Made by a program: the position numbers and the translations under genes. DNA of 36,981 nt. It comes from JBBRXJ01 sp038248505. GTDB taxonomy: Bacteria > Bacteroidota > Bacteroidia > Bacteroidales > JBBRXJ01. The notes beneath the pieces were generated by a model. That model did no database searches, was not told the DNA's origin, and was given only the letters and a program-made list of their open reading frames with translations. The stretch covers positions 1-36,981 of the forward strand of contig JBBRXJ010000029.1 of assembly GCA_038248505.1 (NCBI GenBank), read 5' to 3'. Positions 1 through 8,267 of this stretch are shown here, in pieces; position 1 is the stretch's first letter, and each line of letters starts with the position of its first letter.

Positions 1-30
1 CTGAGGCATTCGCCGTGGCGAATGCCTCAG
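1..30. repeat. Perfect palindrome: 14-bp stem, 2-nt loop
   Basis: CTGAGGCATTCGCC at 1-14 is exactly complementary to 17-30, leaving GT between the arms. It is GC-richer than its surroundings. The other repeat copy keeps only the first arm in decayed form (ctgagg then tatttt at 33455-33466). It is not followed by a T-tract in either direction inside the window, so it does not look like an ordinary terminator. Confidence 0.85.
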
Positions 31-114
31 CCTCCTGCTTTCATCGATACATAAGTGATTTGGTTTCATTAAAAATCAGTAAATATCTAATTGGTGTACG
101 AATATGCATAATCG
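1..114 (-). repeat. Truncated copy of a MITE-like palindromic repeat
   Basis: Positions 25-114 are the reverse complement of 33371-33460, with about 9 mismatches in 90 bp and no indels by my alignment. The outer end (93-114) matches the 22-bp terminal inverted repeat of the other copy at 20 of 22 positions. The inner end holds a perfect hairpin (1-30) and then runs off the window. No coding potential is visible. The copy lies upstream of the GT2 gene. I infer a small non-autonomous element. Confidence 0.7.
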
Positions 115-274
115 ATTAATTTGATGTTTAAAAAATATAAACATTCAGAAATACTCTTTTAATACACATATAAAATACTATATGTCATATAATTAATTAG
201 ATATTCATTATTCTTTTGTTTGTTAGTTTCTTTTTTATATTTTTACAAATATCAAAAAAGCTACTTTTCATCAA

Positions 275-1027
275 ATGATTAATAACAAAGTAATTACAAT
301 AGTTCTTCCAGCTTATAATGCTGAGAAAACCTTAGAGAAAACCTATCTCGAAATTCCTTTCGACATTGTAGATCATGTAATACTTGTAGACGACAAAAGC
401 AAAGATCGCACGGTTGAAATAGCCCAGCGCCTAGGAATCAAACACTTAATAACACATAGCCAAAACAAAGGCTACGGAGGAAATCAGAAAAGCTGTTATA
501 ACAAATCGCTTGAAATAGGGTCGGATATTGTAATTATGCTACATCCCGATTATCAATACACTCCCAAGCTCATTCATTCTATGGCGTACCTAATAGCTAA
601 CAATGTTTATCATGTAGTACTCGGATCGCGAATTTTAGGTCAAGGTGCTCGTAAGGGAGGAATGCCTTTGTATAAATATATCTCCAATCGCTTTTTAACG
701 TTCAGCCAAAATACCTTAATGGGTCAAAAATTATCTGAGTATCATACAGGTTACAGAGCATTCTCAAAAGAGGTATTACAGCGTATTGACTATATGTCCA
801 ACTCGGATGATTTTGTTTTTGATAATCAAATGCTGGCACAGATATGCTACAGAAATTACGAAATAGCAGAGATTACCTGCCCCACAAAATACTTTGATGA
901 CGCTTCATCAATTAACATCAGAAGAAGCACAATTTACGGTATTGGGGTATTAAAAACATCATTAATGTACTTTCTGCAACGCAAAGGAATTGCTAATTTT
1001 AAAATTTTCAAACAAGTATTAAAATAA
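275..1027 (+). CDS. Family 2 glycosyltransferase (polyprenyl-phosphate hexose synthase-like)
   Basis: A 250-residue GT-A-fold enzyme expected to transfer a sugar from a nucleotide donor, probably to a polyprenyl phosphate or another cell-surface acceptor. The N-terminal nucleotide-binding strand reads VLPAYNAEKTL (about 10-20), followed by ILVDDKSKDRT (about 36-46) and the glycine-rich NKGYGGNQ (64-71). The usual metal-binding DxD region is present as HPDYQ (90-94). No membrane helix is visible, so the protein is probably cytosolic or peripheral, unlike longer Dpm1 or GtrB forms with C-terminal anchors. It is followed after 20 nt by the DUF1080 gene. A near-consensus TACTTTTC lies only 6 nt before the ATG. 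Family assignment is firm; donor and acceptor are unknown. Confidence 0.88.
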   Translation: MINNKVITIVLPAYNAEKTLEKTYLEIPFDIVDHVILVDDKSKDRTVEIAQRLGIKHLITHSQNKGYGGNQKSCYNKSLEIGSDIVIMLHPDYQYTPKLIHSMAYLIANNVYHVVLGSRILGQGARKGGMPLYKYISNRFLTFSQNTLMGQKLSEYHTGYRAFSKEVLQRIDYMSNSDDFVFDNQMLAQICYRNYEIAEITCPTKYFDDASSINIRRSTIYGIGVLKTSLMYFLQRKGIANFKIFKQVLK

Positions 1028-1047
1028 AACATAAACTATAAACAAAT

Positions 1048-2445
1048 ATGAGAAAACCCTTAATTAACCTAACGATCGTACTTTCATTCGCAACATTATT
1101 GTGCGCATGCAATAATGATAAATCACCTTGGATTAAATTATTTAATGGCAAAGACCTTAGCGGTTTTGAAAAACGTGGTGGTGAAGCGATTTATACAGTT
1201 GAAGATGGCGCAATTGTTGGCACAACCGTTTTGGAAACTGAAAACACATTTTTAGCTACAGATACAAGCTATGATAATTTTATTTTGGAACTCGAATTTA
1301 AAGTTGATCCTCGCTTAAACAGCGGAATACAATTTAGAAGTAATTGCTATACCTACTATAAAAATGGTCGTGTACATGGGTATCAAGCAGAAATTGATCC
1401 CGACTCTTCACGTAAACGTTATTGGACTGGAGGTATATATGACGAATCGCGTCGTGGTTGGTTGTATAAATTAGAAGATAATGATAGTGCACGTAACGCT
1501 TTTAAACAAGGCGAATGGAATACCTATCGCATTGAAGCAATTAATGATACCATCAAAACATTTATAAACGGAGTACCCGCTTCACATTTAATAGATAATA
1601 TGACACGAAGCGGATTTATTGGCTTACAAGTTCATAGTATTGGAAAAGATAGCAGTAAAAACGGAATTCAAGTTCGTTGGAAAAATATTCGCATCATGAC
1701 AGACAGTGCTGCAGTAGTAAAATATTCAACACGAAATGCAGCCCCCATTAAAATTGGAAAGATTCTTGAAATTTCTGACTCACTAGTAGCCGCAGGATGG
1801 AAACCATTATTTGATGGACTCAGCAATAGTGGATGGCGTGGTGCTCATGCAGATAAATTTCCAGCAAAAGGATGGGTTATTAATGATGCTATTCTTACTG
1901 TTCTTCCATCAGATGGTGGTGAATCAACAAACGGTGGTGATATTGTAACAGAATGTGTATATAAAGATTTTGAACTTAGTGCAGATTTTATGATTACACG
2001 TGGGGCAAATAGTGGTATAAAATATTATGTTGCCGAAAAAGAGGAGAAACATCCTGGCTCAGCTTTTGGTCTTGAGTTTCAAATTCTTGATGACACCACA
2101 CATCCAGATGCTAAATTAGGACGTGATGGTAATCGTACTATTGGCTCATTGTATGATCTCATTCCTGCTTCAAAAGACAAACAAGTAAAAAAAATTGGCG
2201 AATGGAACAATGCCCGCATCATTGCAAAAGGAAAACAAGTTGAACATTGGTTAAATGGAGCTAAGATAATTGAATACGAAAGAGGAAGTAAAGCATTTCG
2301 CGCTATGGTTGCAAAAAGCAAATATGCCGATGCAAAATACAATGCTGCTGGCCCATTTGGCGAATTTGAAGAAGGCCATATATTATTACAAGATCATGGC
2401 AATTTGGTTTCATATAAAAATATTATGATTCGCGAATTAAAATAG
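1048..2445 (+). CDS. Lipoprotein with two DUF1080 (3-keto-disaccharide hydrolase) domains
   Basis: A 465-residue exported protein. The N-terminus is a lipoprotein signal with lipobox LCAC ending at Cys21, so it should be anchored in the periplasm or outer membrane. Two DUF1080 domains follow: about 28-217 (opening WIKLFNGKDLSGF) and about 251-463 (opening WKPLFDG). Both carry the family pattern of an opening LF(N/D)G strand and a central NSGI(Q/K) motif (91-94 and in the second domain). The fold is concanavalin-like. Family members act on 3-keto-glycosides. It is followed after 51 nt by a Tat-exported Gfo/Idh oxidoreductase, the enzyme type that makes 3-keto sugars, which supports a shared pathway. 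Substrate is not deducible. Confidence 0.88.
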   Translation: MRKPLINLTIVLSFATLLCACNNDKSPWIKLFNGKDLSGFEKRGGEAIYTVEDGAIVGTTVLETENTFLATDTSYDNFILELEFKVDPRLNSGIQFRSNCYTYYKNGRVHGYQAEIDPDSSRKRYWTGGIYDESRRGWLYKLEDNDSARNAFKQGEWNTYRIEAINDTIKTFINGVPASHLIDNMTRSGFIGLQVHSIGKDSSKNGIQVRWKNIRIMTDSAAVVKYSTRNAAPIKIGKILEISDSLVAAGWKPLFDGLSNSGWRGAHADKFPAKGWVINDAILTVLPSDGGESTNGGDIVTECVYKDFELSADFMITRGANSGIKYYVAEKEEKHPGSAFGLEFQILDDTTHPDAKLGRDGNRTIGSLYDLIPASKDKQVKKIGEWNNARIIAKGKQVEHWLNGAKIIEYERGSKAFRAMVAKSKYADAKYNAAGPFGEFEEGHILLQDHGNLVSYKNIMIRELK

Positions 2446-2496
2446 TTGAACTCTTGAAAAATTGAATAGTTGAAAAAAACGAAATAAAAACAGGAT

Positions 2497-3834
2497 ATGA
2501 CAACACGCAGAAACTTTATAAAAACAGCCGGAATTGGTGCTGCTGGTCTAACCATTGCAGCCAATAGTTATGGTCGAATACTGGGAAGTAACAATAAAAT
2601 ACGTGTAGGTCTTGTTGGTTTTGCTGACAGAGCAAAAGGTGCGCTACTTCCTGCATTTTTACAAAATGCAAAGGAATTAAATTTTGAACTAGTTGCTGTA
2701 TCTGATATTTGGAGCCGCAGACGTGATGAAGCAAAAGAATGGTTTGCAAAACAAGGTTATGATATTGCCCTTGCAAGAAACAATGAAGAGCTTTATGAAA
2801 AAATGAATGTTGATGCTGTAATAATAGCTACAGCAGATTTTCAACATGCCCTTCACACTATTGAAGCAGTTCGCGCGGGTAAAGATGTATATATTGAAAA
2901 ACCATTTGCCGAAACAATGGAAGATAATCGTGCTGCCCGCAAAGCAGTTCAGGAAACAGGACTCATTGTACAAGTTGGTAGTCAAAGACGCAGCGGCCAA
3001 AATTATCAAGCTGCAGCAGAATATATTAAATCAGGTAAATTTGGCAAAATAAATATGGTTGAAATGACATGGAATGTTAATCAACCTGGCCGTTGGAGAA
3101 GACCTGATTTAATTGGCTCCATTAAAGAATCGGACACCGATTGGAAACGCTTTATCATGAACCGCCCGTATGTTGACTGGAATCCTCGTTATTATCTAGA
3201 GTATCGCTTATTTTGGCCTTTTTCATCAGGTATCCCTGGCCAATGGATGTCGCATCAAATTGACACCGTACATTGGTTTAGCGGATATACCCACCCACGC
3301 AGCGTAACTGCAAACGGAGGTTTGTATATGTGGCAAGATGGTCGCACAAATTACGATACGATGTCTGCCGTGTTTGATTATGGACCCAAAGATAATATGA
3401 AAGAAGGCTTTCAAGTTTTATACAGCAGTAGAATGCACAACTCTGCTGGAGGTACCAAAGAATTATATTTTTCAAATGGAGGCACACTAAATCTTGATAC
3501 CAACATGGTAACAAGCAATGGTGGATTAGAACAACGTGCAGCATCAGTAATGGGCTTACAAGCAAATTTACTCTCTGAATTTACCCTTGCTTCTGAAAAA
3601 GAAAAAGTAGCCACTTCAGCTAATACCGGAAGCGACCCAATGACAACAGCTCATATACGTAACTGGATGGAATGCATACGCAGTCGAAAAGAACCGAACG
3701 CTGGCATTAATGCAGCATATAATCACAGCGTCGCAAACATTATGTGTACAGCAGCTTTGCATACAGGTGAACGTGTAATATTTGATGAAACCACACAACA
3801 AGTTATTGCTGGCGGAAAACCATTTTTATATTAA
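2497..3834 (+). CDS. Tat-exported Gfo/Idh/MocA family oxidoreductase
   Basis: A 445-residue NAD(P)-dependent sugar oxidoreductase. Residues 1-26 form a twin-arginine signal (TTRRNFIKTAG) with a hydrophobic stretch and an Ala-rich end, so it is predicted to be exported folded with its cofactor. The Rossmann strand IRVGLVGF begins near residue 35. The family EKP motif lies at 134-136, with Lys135 the presumed catalytic lysine. The C-terminal alpha/beta domain with NW.H/DTVHW-type residues follows. Together with the preceding DUF1080 lipoprotein it fits oxidation of a sugar to a 3-keto form, with cleavage by the partner. Family and export are well supported; sugar and reaction direction are inferred. 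Confidence 0.9.
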   Translation: MTTRRNFIKTAGIGAAGLTIAANSYGRILGSNNKIRVGLVGFADRAKGALLPAFLQNAKELNFELVAVSDIWSRRRDEAKEWFAKQGYDIALARNNEELYEKMNVDAVIIATADFQHALHTIEAVRAGKDVYIEKPFAETMEDNRAARKAVQETGLIVQVGSQRRSGQNYQAAAEYIKSGKFGKINMVEMTWNVNQPGRWRRPDLIGSIKESDTDWKRFIMNRPYVDWNPRYYLEYRLFWPFSSGIPGQWMSHQIDTVHWFSGYTHPRSVTANGGLYMWQDGRTNYDTMSAVFDYGPKDNMKEGFQVLYSSRMHNSAGGTKELYFSNGGTLNLDTNMVTSNGGLEQRAASVMGLQANLLSEFTLASEKEKVATSANTGSDPMTTAHIRNWMECIRSRKEPNAGINAAYNHSVANIMCTAALHTGERVIFDETTQQVIAGGKPFLY

Positions 3835-3873
3835 AGCGAAGGCTCAATCTTTTCTATATTTTAAAATTAACGT

Positions 3874-4617
3874 ATGAGTATAAAAATTAAAATCATTTTC
3901 GGCTTCCTAATTCTTATTTTAATGTTGCTTCTTGCTGGTGTTGTTACTATTTATGAATTCAACAATATTAGCCTTGCAATAAAAAAAATAATGAAAGAAA
4001 ATTTCACAAGCATAAATGCATCACATACCATGCTTGAATTACTGGATAAAGAAGATGATGCACTTATAATGCTACTTTCGGGGAATTTAGATGAGGGGCA
4101 AAAACAATTAGAAACATCAGACACTGCATTCTTAAATAAACTACTACTCACAAAGAATAGTTGCTCAATTGAAGGAGAAGAACAAATTATAAAGAATATT
4201 TATAATAAATACAATGAGTACCGAAAGATGTGGATAAAACCTATAGTTGGAGATAGTAAAATATATAATTTCACTTGGTATCATCACACTGCCCGAAAAA
4301 AAGTGGATGAAATTAAAATACTAGTAAGAAAGCTTCTATACTTAAATGAAAATACCTCCCTTCAAACAGCCATGTTTATGAAGAGTAGAGCAAAAAGAGC
4401 TATAATGCCCGGTATTGTTGCCATCATATCAGCCTTTGTCTTTGCTCTTATTTTTAACTATTTTATTAACTATTATATCATGAGTCCAATAATTCGAATT
4501 ACTCAAGGCATTAAGGGCTTTATCGATAATAAAAGTCCGTACAAAGTAAATGTTGAAACGGATGACGAGATAGATGAATTAAACAATTCAGTACAGAGTC
4601 TCATAAATAAAAAGTAA
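3874..4617 (+). CDS. Membrane sensor-like protein ending after HAMP (no output domain)
   Basis: A 247-residue protein with the architecture of the front half of a chemoreceptor or sensor kinase. It has TM1 at about 6-27, a helical extracytoplasmic region at about 28-175 resembling a four-helix-bundle sensor, TM2 at about 176-199, and a HAMP-like segment from about 200 to the end (SPIIRIT... then ETDDEIDELNNS). No kinase, cyclase or methyl-accepting domain follows. The stop is real in frame, and the next ATG (trkH) begins 4 nt later, so there is no room for a lost kinase. The tight spacing suggests translational coupling with TrkH. The function is not known; modulation of the transporter is only an inference. 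Confidence 0.75.
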   Translation: MSIKIKIIFGFLILILMLLLAGVVTIYEFNNISLAIKKIMKENFTSINASHTMLELLDKEDDALIMLLSGNLDEGQKQLETSDTAFLNKLLLTKNSCSIEGEEQIIKNIYNKYNEYRKMWIKPIVGDSKIYNFTWYHHTARKKVDEIKILVRKLLYLNENTSLQTAMFMKSRAKRAIMPGIVAIISAFVFALIFNYFINYYIMSPIIRITQGIKGFIDNKSPYKVNVETDDEIDELNNSVQSLINKK

Positions 4618-4621
4618 TAAT

Positions 4622-6061
4622 ATGAGATTCCATGTACTATTAAAATATATTGGATATATCCTCCTACTTAATTCGTGCTTTCTCTTTATTTCATTTCTTA
4701 TAGCGTGGTATAACAATGATACATCCATGTTTGCTTTGCTTTACAGCACAGTTCTAAATGCTATTTTCGGAGTTTTTCCTTTAATATTTGTACCAAAAGT
4801 TAGCCAAATAAATAATAAAGAAGGCTATTTTATTGTAGTTTTAAGTTGGCTTGTGTCTTGTTTGTTTGGTACAATCCCATATATTTTATGGGGAGGCGAT
4901 TTCACTTTTACAAATGCTATTTTTGAAGTCGTATCTGGCTTTACAACAACCGGATCAACTATCTTAGCTGATATTGAATCCCTGCCATATGGTCTTTTAT
5001 TCTGGCGCGCATCAACGCATTGGATTGGTGGAATAGGAATTGTAATTTTTGCAATGGTTATTCTACCTGCATTCACGGGTGGTGCCAAAACTGCTCTTTA
5101 CAATAAAGAGATGTCGCCCCTTGCAATGGAAAACTTTCAGTACAGAACAAAGAAAGCATTGCAAATTATTCTTGTGGTTTATTTAGGACTAACATTATTG
5201 CAAATTATTGCACTCTGTTTAGCTGGCATGAATCTTTTTGATAGCGTCTGTCATACCTTTGCTACGGTTGCTACGGGTGGTTTCTCAACAAAGAATATTA
5301 GTATAGCATACTATGATAGCCTCTCAATAGAAATTATCATAATGGTTTTTATGTTATTCTCAGGTATGCATTTTGGTCTGCTTTTTGCAACCGTTACGCT
5401 TAATAAACCAAACATTTTCACTTCTTCCATTATACGCTATTATGTTCTTGCAAATCTTGTTGGTATTGTACTTGTAGCATGGAATGTCCGACAGAGTCAG
5501 TTTGATAACTATGGAGATGCTTTTAGGTATGCATCATTTCAAGTTATTTCATTAGGAACAACAACAGGTTTCGCAACCATTGATACAGCAATATGGCCTG
5601 GATTTGCAAAAATGATTCTTATATTTTTTACTATACAATGCGCTTGCTCTGGCTCAACTGCTGGGGGCATAAAGGTGGATCGCGTTGTTTTATTTTTTCG
5701 ATCTGTTCGAAAAGAAATTAAACTAGCTCAGCACCCAAATGCGATCGTTTCTTTATCAATAGATAATAATCCGCGTGATGAAATTGTTGAGAGCACACTC
5801 AATTTTATTGTTCTGTACATTTTAATTATTTTTATATCCACTACACTTTTATCGTTAATGGATATAGACCTACTAACTGCATTTTCTGCAACAATAACAT
5901 GTATTGGAAATGTTGGACCTGGTTTTGAGAGAGTCAGTAGTTTAGGCAATTTTGGTAGTTTACCCGATGCTGCTAAATGGATTCTTTCATTTGATATGCT
6001 TCTAGGCCGTCTTGAAATATATGGCTTGATATTGTTATTCTACGTTAGAAGTTGGAAGTAA
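4622..6061 (+). CDS. trkH: TrkH/KtrB-family potassium transporter subunit
   Basis: A 479-residue polytopic membrane protein that imports K+ (possibly with H+ or Na+). All four pore-loop selectivity segments are visible: FTTTGST (107-113), VATGGFST (216-223), GTTTGFAT (312-319) and CIGNVGPGF (427-435). The C-terminus has the conserved GRLEI (462-466). Length is normal for the family. The regulatory RCK subunit (TrkA/KtrA) is not in this window. Instead the gene is preceded at 4 nt by a HAMP-containing sensor-like protein. It converges on pgeF, 18 nt away. Whether it is Trk or Ktr type cannot be decided from the sequence alone. Confidence 0.93.
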   Translation: MRFHVLLKYIGYILLLNSCFLFISFLIAWYNNDTSMFALLYSTVLNAIFGVFPLIFVPKVSQINNKEGYFIVVLSWLVSCLFGTIPYILWGGDFTFTNAIFEVVSGFTTTGSTILADIESLPYGLLFWRASTHWIGGIGIVIFAMVILPAFTGGAKTALYNKEMSPLAMENFQYRTKKALQIILVVYLGLTLLQIIALCLAGMNLFDSVCHTFATVATGGFSTKNISIAYYDSLSIEIIIMVFMLFSGMHFGLLFATVTLNKPNIFTSSIIRYYVLANLVGIVLVAWNVRQSQFDNYGDAFRYASFQVISLGTTTGFATIDTAIWPGFAKMILIFFTIQCACSGSTAGGIKVDRVVLFFRSVRKEIKLAQHPNAIVSLSIDNNPRDEIVESTLNFIVLYILIIFISTTLLSLMDIDLLTAFSATITCIGNVGPGFERVSSLGNFGSLPDAAKWILSFDMLLGRLEIYGLILLFYVRSWK

Positions 6062-6079
6062 AAACAAACTGCTGAGATA

Positions 6080-6883
6080 TTAACGTTTTAGAAAAATGCC
6101 CGTTGCAAACCTTCCTGTTTTTCCACCTGAACGTCTATGCGAATAAAAATCATTGTAATTTTCCCAAGTACATAATCCTGCTACCTGAATATTATCTTTA
6201 GGAACCCCTTGCTTGAAAAGTTGCAACATATTGGCTTTCCATAAATCAAAACAAAACTTCCCTTCTGCATTTGTCGTTATAATTTCAGCGGAAAATGAAA
6301 ACGTTTTCTTTACATCAGTAATAAGTTCTTCACCTACCTCATAATGTTTGGGACCAATTGATGGACCTATACCAATAAGAACATCAGAATAGCTTGTTCC
6401 AAAATGCTCTTTCATTGCCTTAATTGTTTTAACTGCAATACGAGCTACAGTACCTCGCCAACCAGCATGTGCAACACCTATTGCTCTATGCTCGGGATCA
6501 TAAAAAAGAATAGGAACACAATCAGCCGCTTTAATACATAAACAAACACCCGGGTCTTTGGTTATCATAGCATCAACACCATATAATAGCTCTGAACTAT
6601 GAGCAAAATCTGTTTTTGAATTAACTAAAAACACCTTATCGCCATGTACCTGCTTTGGAAATAACAATCGATCCGCATTAAGCCCCATTGAATCAGCTAA
6701 AAGCAATCTGTTTTTTTTGACACTATCAGCGTCATCATTAACCGAATAGCTTAGATTCAAACTATCAAAATCACCACAACTCACGCCTCCTCTTCGCGTT
6801 GATACAAAATGCGAAACATCACTAAATCGATCTATGTGCTCATAAACCAATATAGGTAAGCCTTTTATTACTTTCTTTATCAT
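6080..6883 (-). CDS. pgeF: Peptidoglycan editing factor PgeF (YfiH/laccase-domain family)
   Basis: A 267-residue cytosolic enzyme of the YfiH/DUF152 family, once annotated as polyphenol oxidase. Known members remove wrongly incorporated residues from UDP-MurNAc peptide precursors, and some have purine nucleoside activity. The zinc-site residues are recognisable: His80 in KQVHG, Cys122 in AADCVP and His139 in AHAGWRGT. The C-terminal motif HRR.GG.TGR is also intact. The gene is divergent from the M16 protease with a 156-nt shared upstream region. It fits the cell-wall theme of the window. Confidence 0.9.
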   Translation of the reverse strand: MIKKVIKGLPILVYEHIDRFSDVSHFVSTRRGGVSCGDFDSLNLSYSVNDDADSVKKNRLLLADSMGLNADRLLFPKQVHGDKVFLVNSKTDFAHSSELLYGVDAMITKDPGVCLCIKAADCVPILFYDPEHRAIGVAHAGWRGTVARIAVKTIKAMKEHFGTSYSDVLIGIGPSIGPKHYEVGEELITDVKKTFSFSAEIITTNAEGKFCFDLWKANMLQLFKQGVPKDNIQVAGLCTWENYNDFYSHRRSGGKTGRFATGIFLKR

Positions 6884-6975
6884 TGTATCTCCCCTTTTAA
6901 TATTTATTTTGTCTATTATGAATTTACAAAATCGCCATAGCTCGCTATTATAGGCTACTTCACGCCTAAAAAAAG

Positions 6976-7018
6976 TTTATTATAAAAATACTTAAAAGCC
7001 TGCGATTTTTATAATAAA
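6976..7018. promoter_or_regulatory. Perfect 14-bp inverted repeat upstream of the M16 protease gene
   Basis: TTTATTATAAAAAT at 6976-6989 is exactly repeated as its reverse complement at 7005-7018, separated by 15 nt. The right arm ends 6 nt before the -7-like element TAATTTTG, so it overlaps the region where a -33 element would lie. The spacing between arm centres (29 nt, close to three helical turns) suits an operator. A hairpin is less likely to matter because it would lie upstream of the transcription start. Divergent pgeF could share it. Confidence 0.5.
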
Positions 7019-7024
7019 TGCGAT

Positions 7025-7032
7025 TAATTTTG
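7025..7032 (+). promoter_or_regulatory. Bacteroidota -7 element TAATTTTG for the M16 protease gene
   Basis: TAATTTTG fits the TAnnTTTG consensus fully. It ends 7 nt before the ATG at 7040, so transcription would start at or within a few bases of the start codon, giving an almost leaderless mRNA. No clear -33 TTG is present at the usual distance. Confidence 0.5.
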
Positions 7033-7039
7033 CGCCTCA

Positions 7040-8266
7040 ATGAACAAGGTATTTCGTACATATACGCTACACAACGGTATCAGACTGATACACCGACACT
7101 CCGATACTGGAGTTGCCTGGATGGGATTATTTATACACAGCGGCTCACGCGATGAACTGCACACCGAACATGGCATGGCTCATTTCGCTGAGCACATGGT
7201 TTTTAAAGGAACAAAACGCAGAAGTCTTACTCAGGTATTAAATTGTATTGAGGAAGTGGGGGGCGATCTAAATGCTCATACAACAAAGGAATACACCTGC
7301 TATCATGCTTCATTCCTTAAAAAGTATTATTCACGTGCCATGGATTTGTTAAACGACATGGTATTTCACTCAACTTTTCCGGTTTCAGAATTACGTAAAG
7401 AACAGTCTGTTGTGCTTGACGAAATCAATTCGTACCGCGATAGTCCTTCGGAACTCATTATTGATGACTTTGAAAGTATGGTATTTCGTAAGCATCCACT
7501 AGGCCATCCTATTTTGGGAACAAAAGGCAGTGTTCGAAAATTTGAGAGAACAGGACTAAATAATTTCATGGGACGCACATATAATACTGACCATATGGTT
7601 ATTTCATCGTATGGAGATATATCATTCACAGCACTTAAAAAACTAGCCGAAAAATATTTTGGTAGAGAACCCGAACTAATTGGTAAACCTATTATTACAA
7701 AGAAATTAAGCTATCAGCCTGAATTTAAAAAAGTAAATCGAAATACACATCAAATTCATTGTATGCTTGGTGGTCCGGCATACGATATGCATCATGATAA
7801 TCGTTTATCATTAATGTTACTATCAAATATGATAGGTGGCCCAGCGCTTAATTCACAACTAAACCTATTATTACGCGAGCAACATGGCCTTGCATATACA
7901 GTTGACTGCTTTTATAGCCCTTTTACTGACGCAGGAGCATTCTATATATATTTTGGCACCGACTCCAAAAACTTTACTAAATGCCTTGATCTCACCCGCG
8001 GTTTCTTGAAAAAAATATCAACTGGTGCAATAACTAGACAGCAGATAAACAGAGCCAAAGAACAAATTATTGGTCAAATGGCTATTGGCAATGAACATCG
8101 TGAAGCCATGATGCAAACCGCCGGACGGAGTTATTTACTAGTTAATGACGCTTTCACCTACGAAGAAGTTGCCGCTGCTTTTGATGCGCTTAAACCATCT
8201 GCAATCATAAAGGCTGCTCAGGAAATAACAAATCCTGAAAACATGTCAACCCTAATATATCACTGA
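7040..8266 (+). CDS. M16 family zinc metallopeptidase
   Basis: A 408-residue processing-peptidase-like protein. The inverted zinc motif HFAEH lies at 48-52, and the third zinc ligand fits Glu128 (VVLDEI), at the expected spacing of about 76 residues after His52. The N-terminal catalytic half and C-terminal inactive half form the usual clam-shell of about 400 residues. The conserved glycine-rich segment LGGPAYDM starts the second half. No signal peptide is seen, so a cytosolic enzyme is likely. The O-methyltransferase gene starts 1 nt after its stop, so the two are co-translated. Physiological substrate unknown. Confidence 0.92.
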   Translation: MNKVFRTYTLHNGIRLIHRHSDTGVAWMGLFIHSGSRDELHTEHGMAHFAEHMVFKGTKRRSLTQVLNCIEEVGGDLNAHTTKEYTCYHASFLKKYYSRAMDLLNDMVFHSTFPVSELRKEQSVVLDEINSYRDSPSELIIDDFESMVFRKHPLGHPILGTKGSVRKFERTGLNNFMGRTYNTDHMVISSYGDISFTALKKLAEKYFGREPELIGKPIITKKLSYQPEFKKVNRNTHQIHCMLGGPAYDMHHDNRLSLMLLSNMIGGPALNSQLNLLLREQHGLAYTVDCFYSPFTDAGAFYIYFGTDSKNFTKCLDLTRGFLKKISTGAITRQQINRAKEQIIGQMAIGNEHREAMMQTAGRSYLLVNDAFTYEEVAAAFDALKPSAIIKAAQEITNPENMSTLIYH

Positions 8267-8267
8267 T

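Noticed and set aside
2443..2474. Repeated TAGTTGAA around the end of the DUF1080 gene
   Set aside because: Two 8-bp copies in AT-rich DNA, one spanning a stop codon; likely chance.
2079..3801. Several open frames of 60-106 codons antisense to or overlapping the DUF1080 and Gfo/Idh genes
   Set aside because: They lie within well-supported genes on other frames, lack family features and are rich in His, Cys and Leu as expected of shadow frames.
3874..4617. Idea that the HAMP protein is a kinase gene broken by a frameshift
   Set aside because: trkH starts 4 nt after its stop and is intact, leaving no downstream kinase sequence in any frame.
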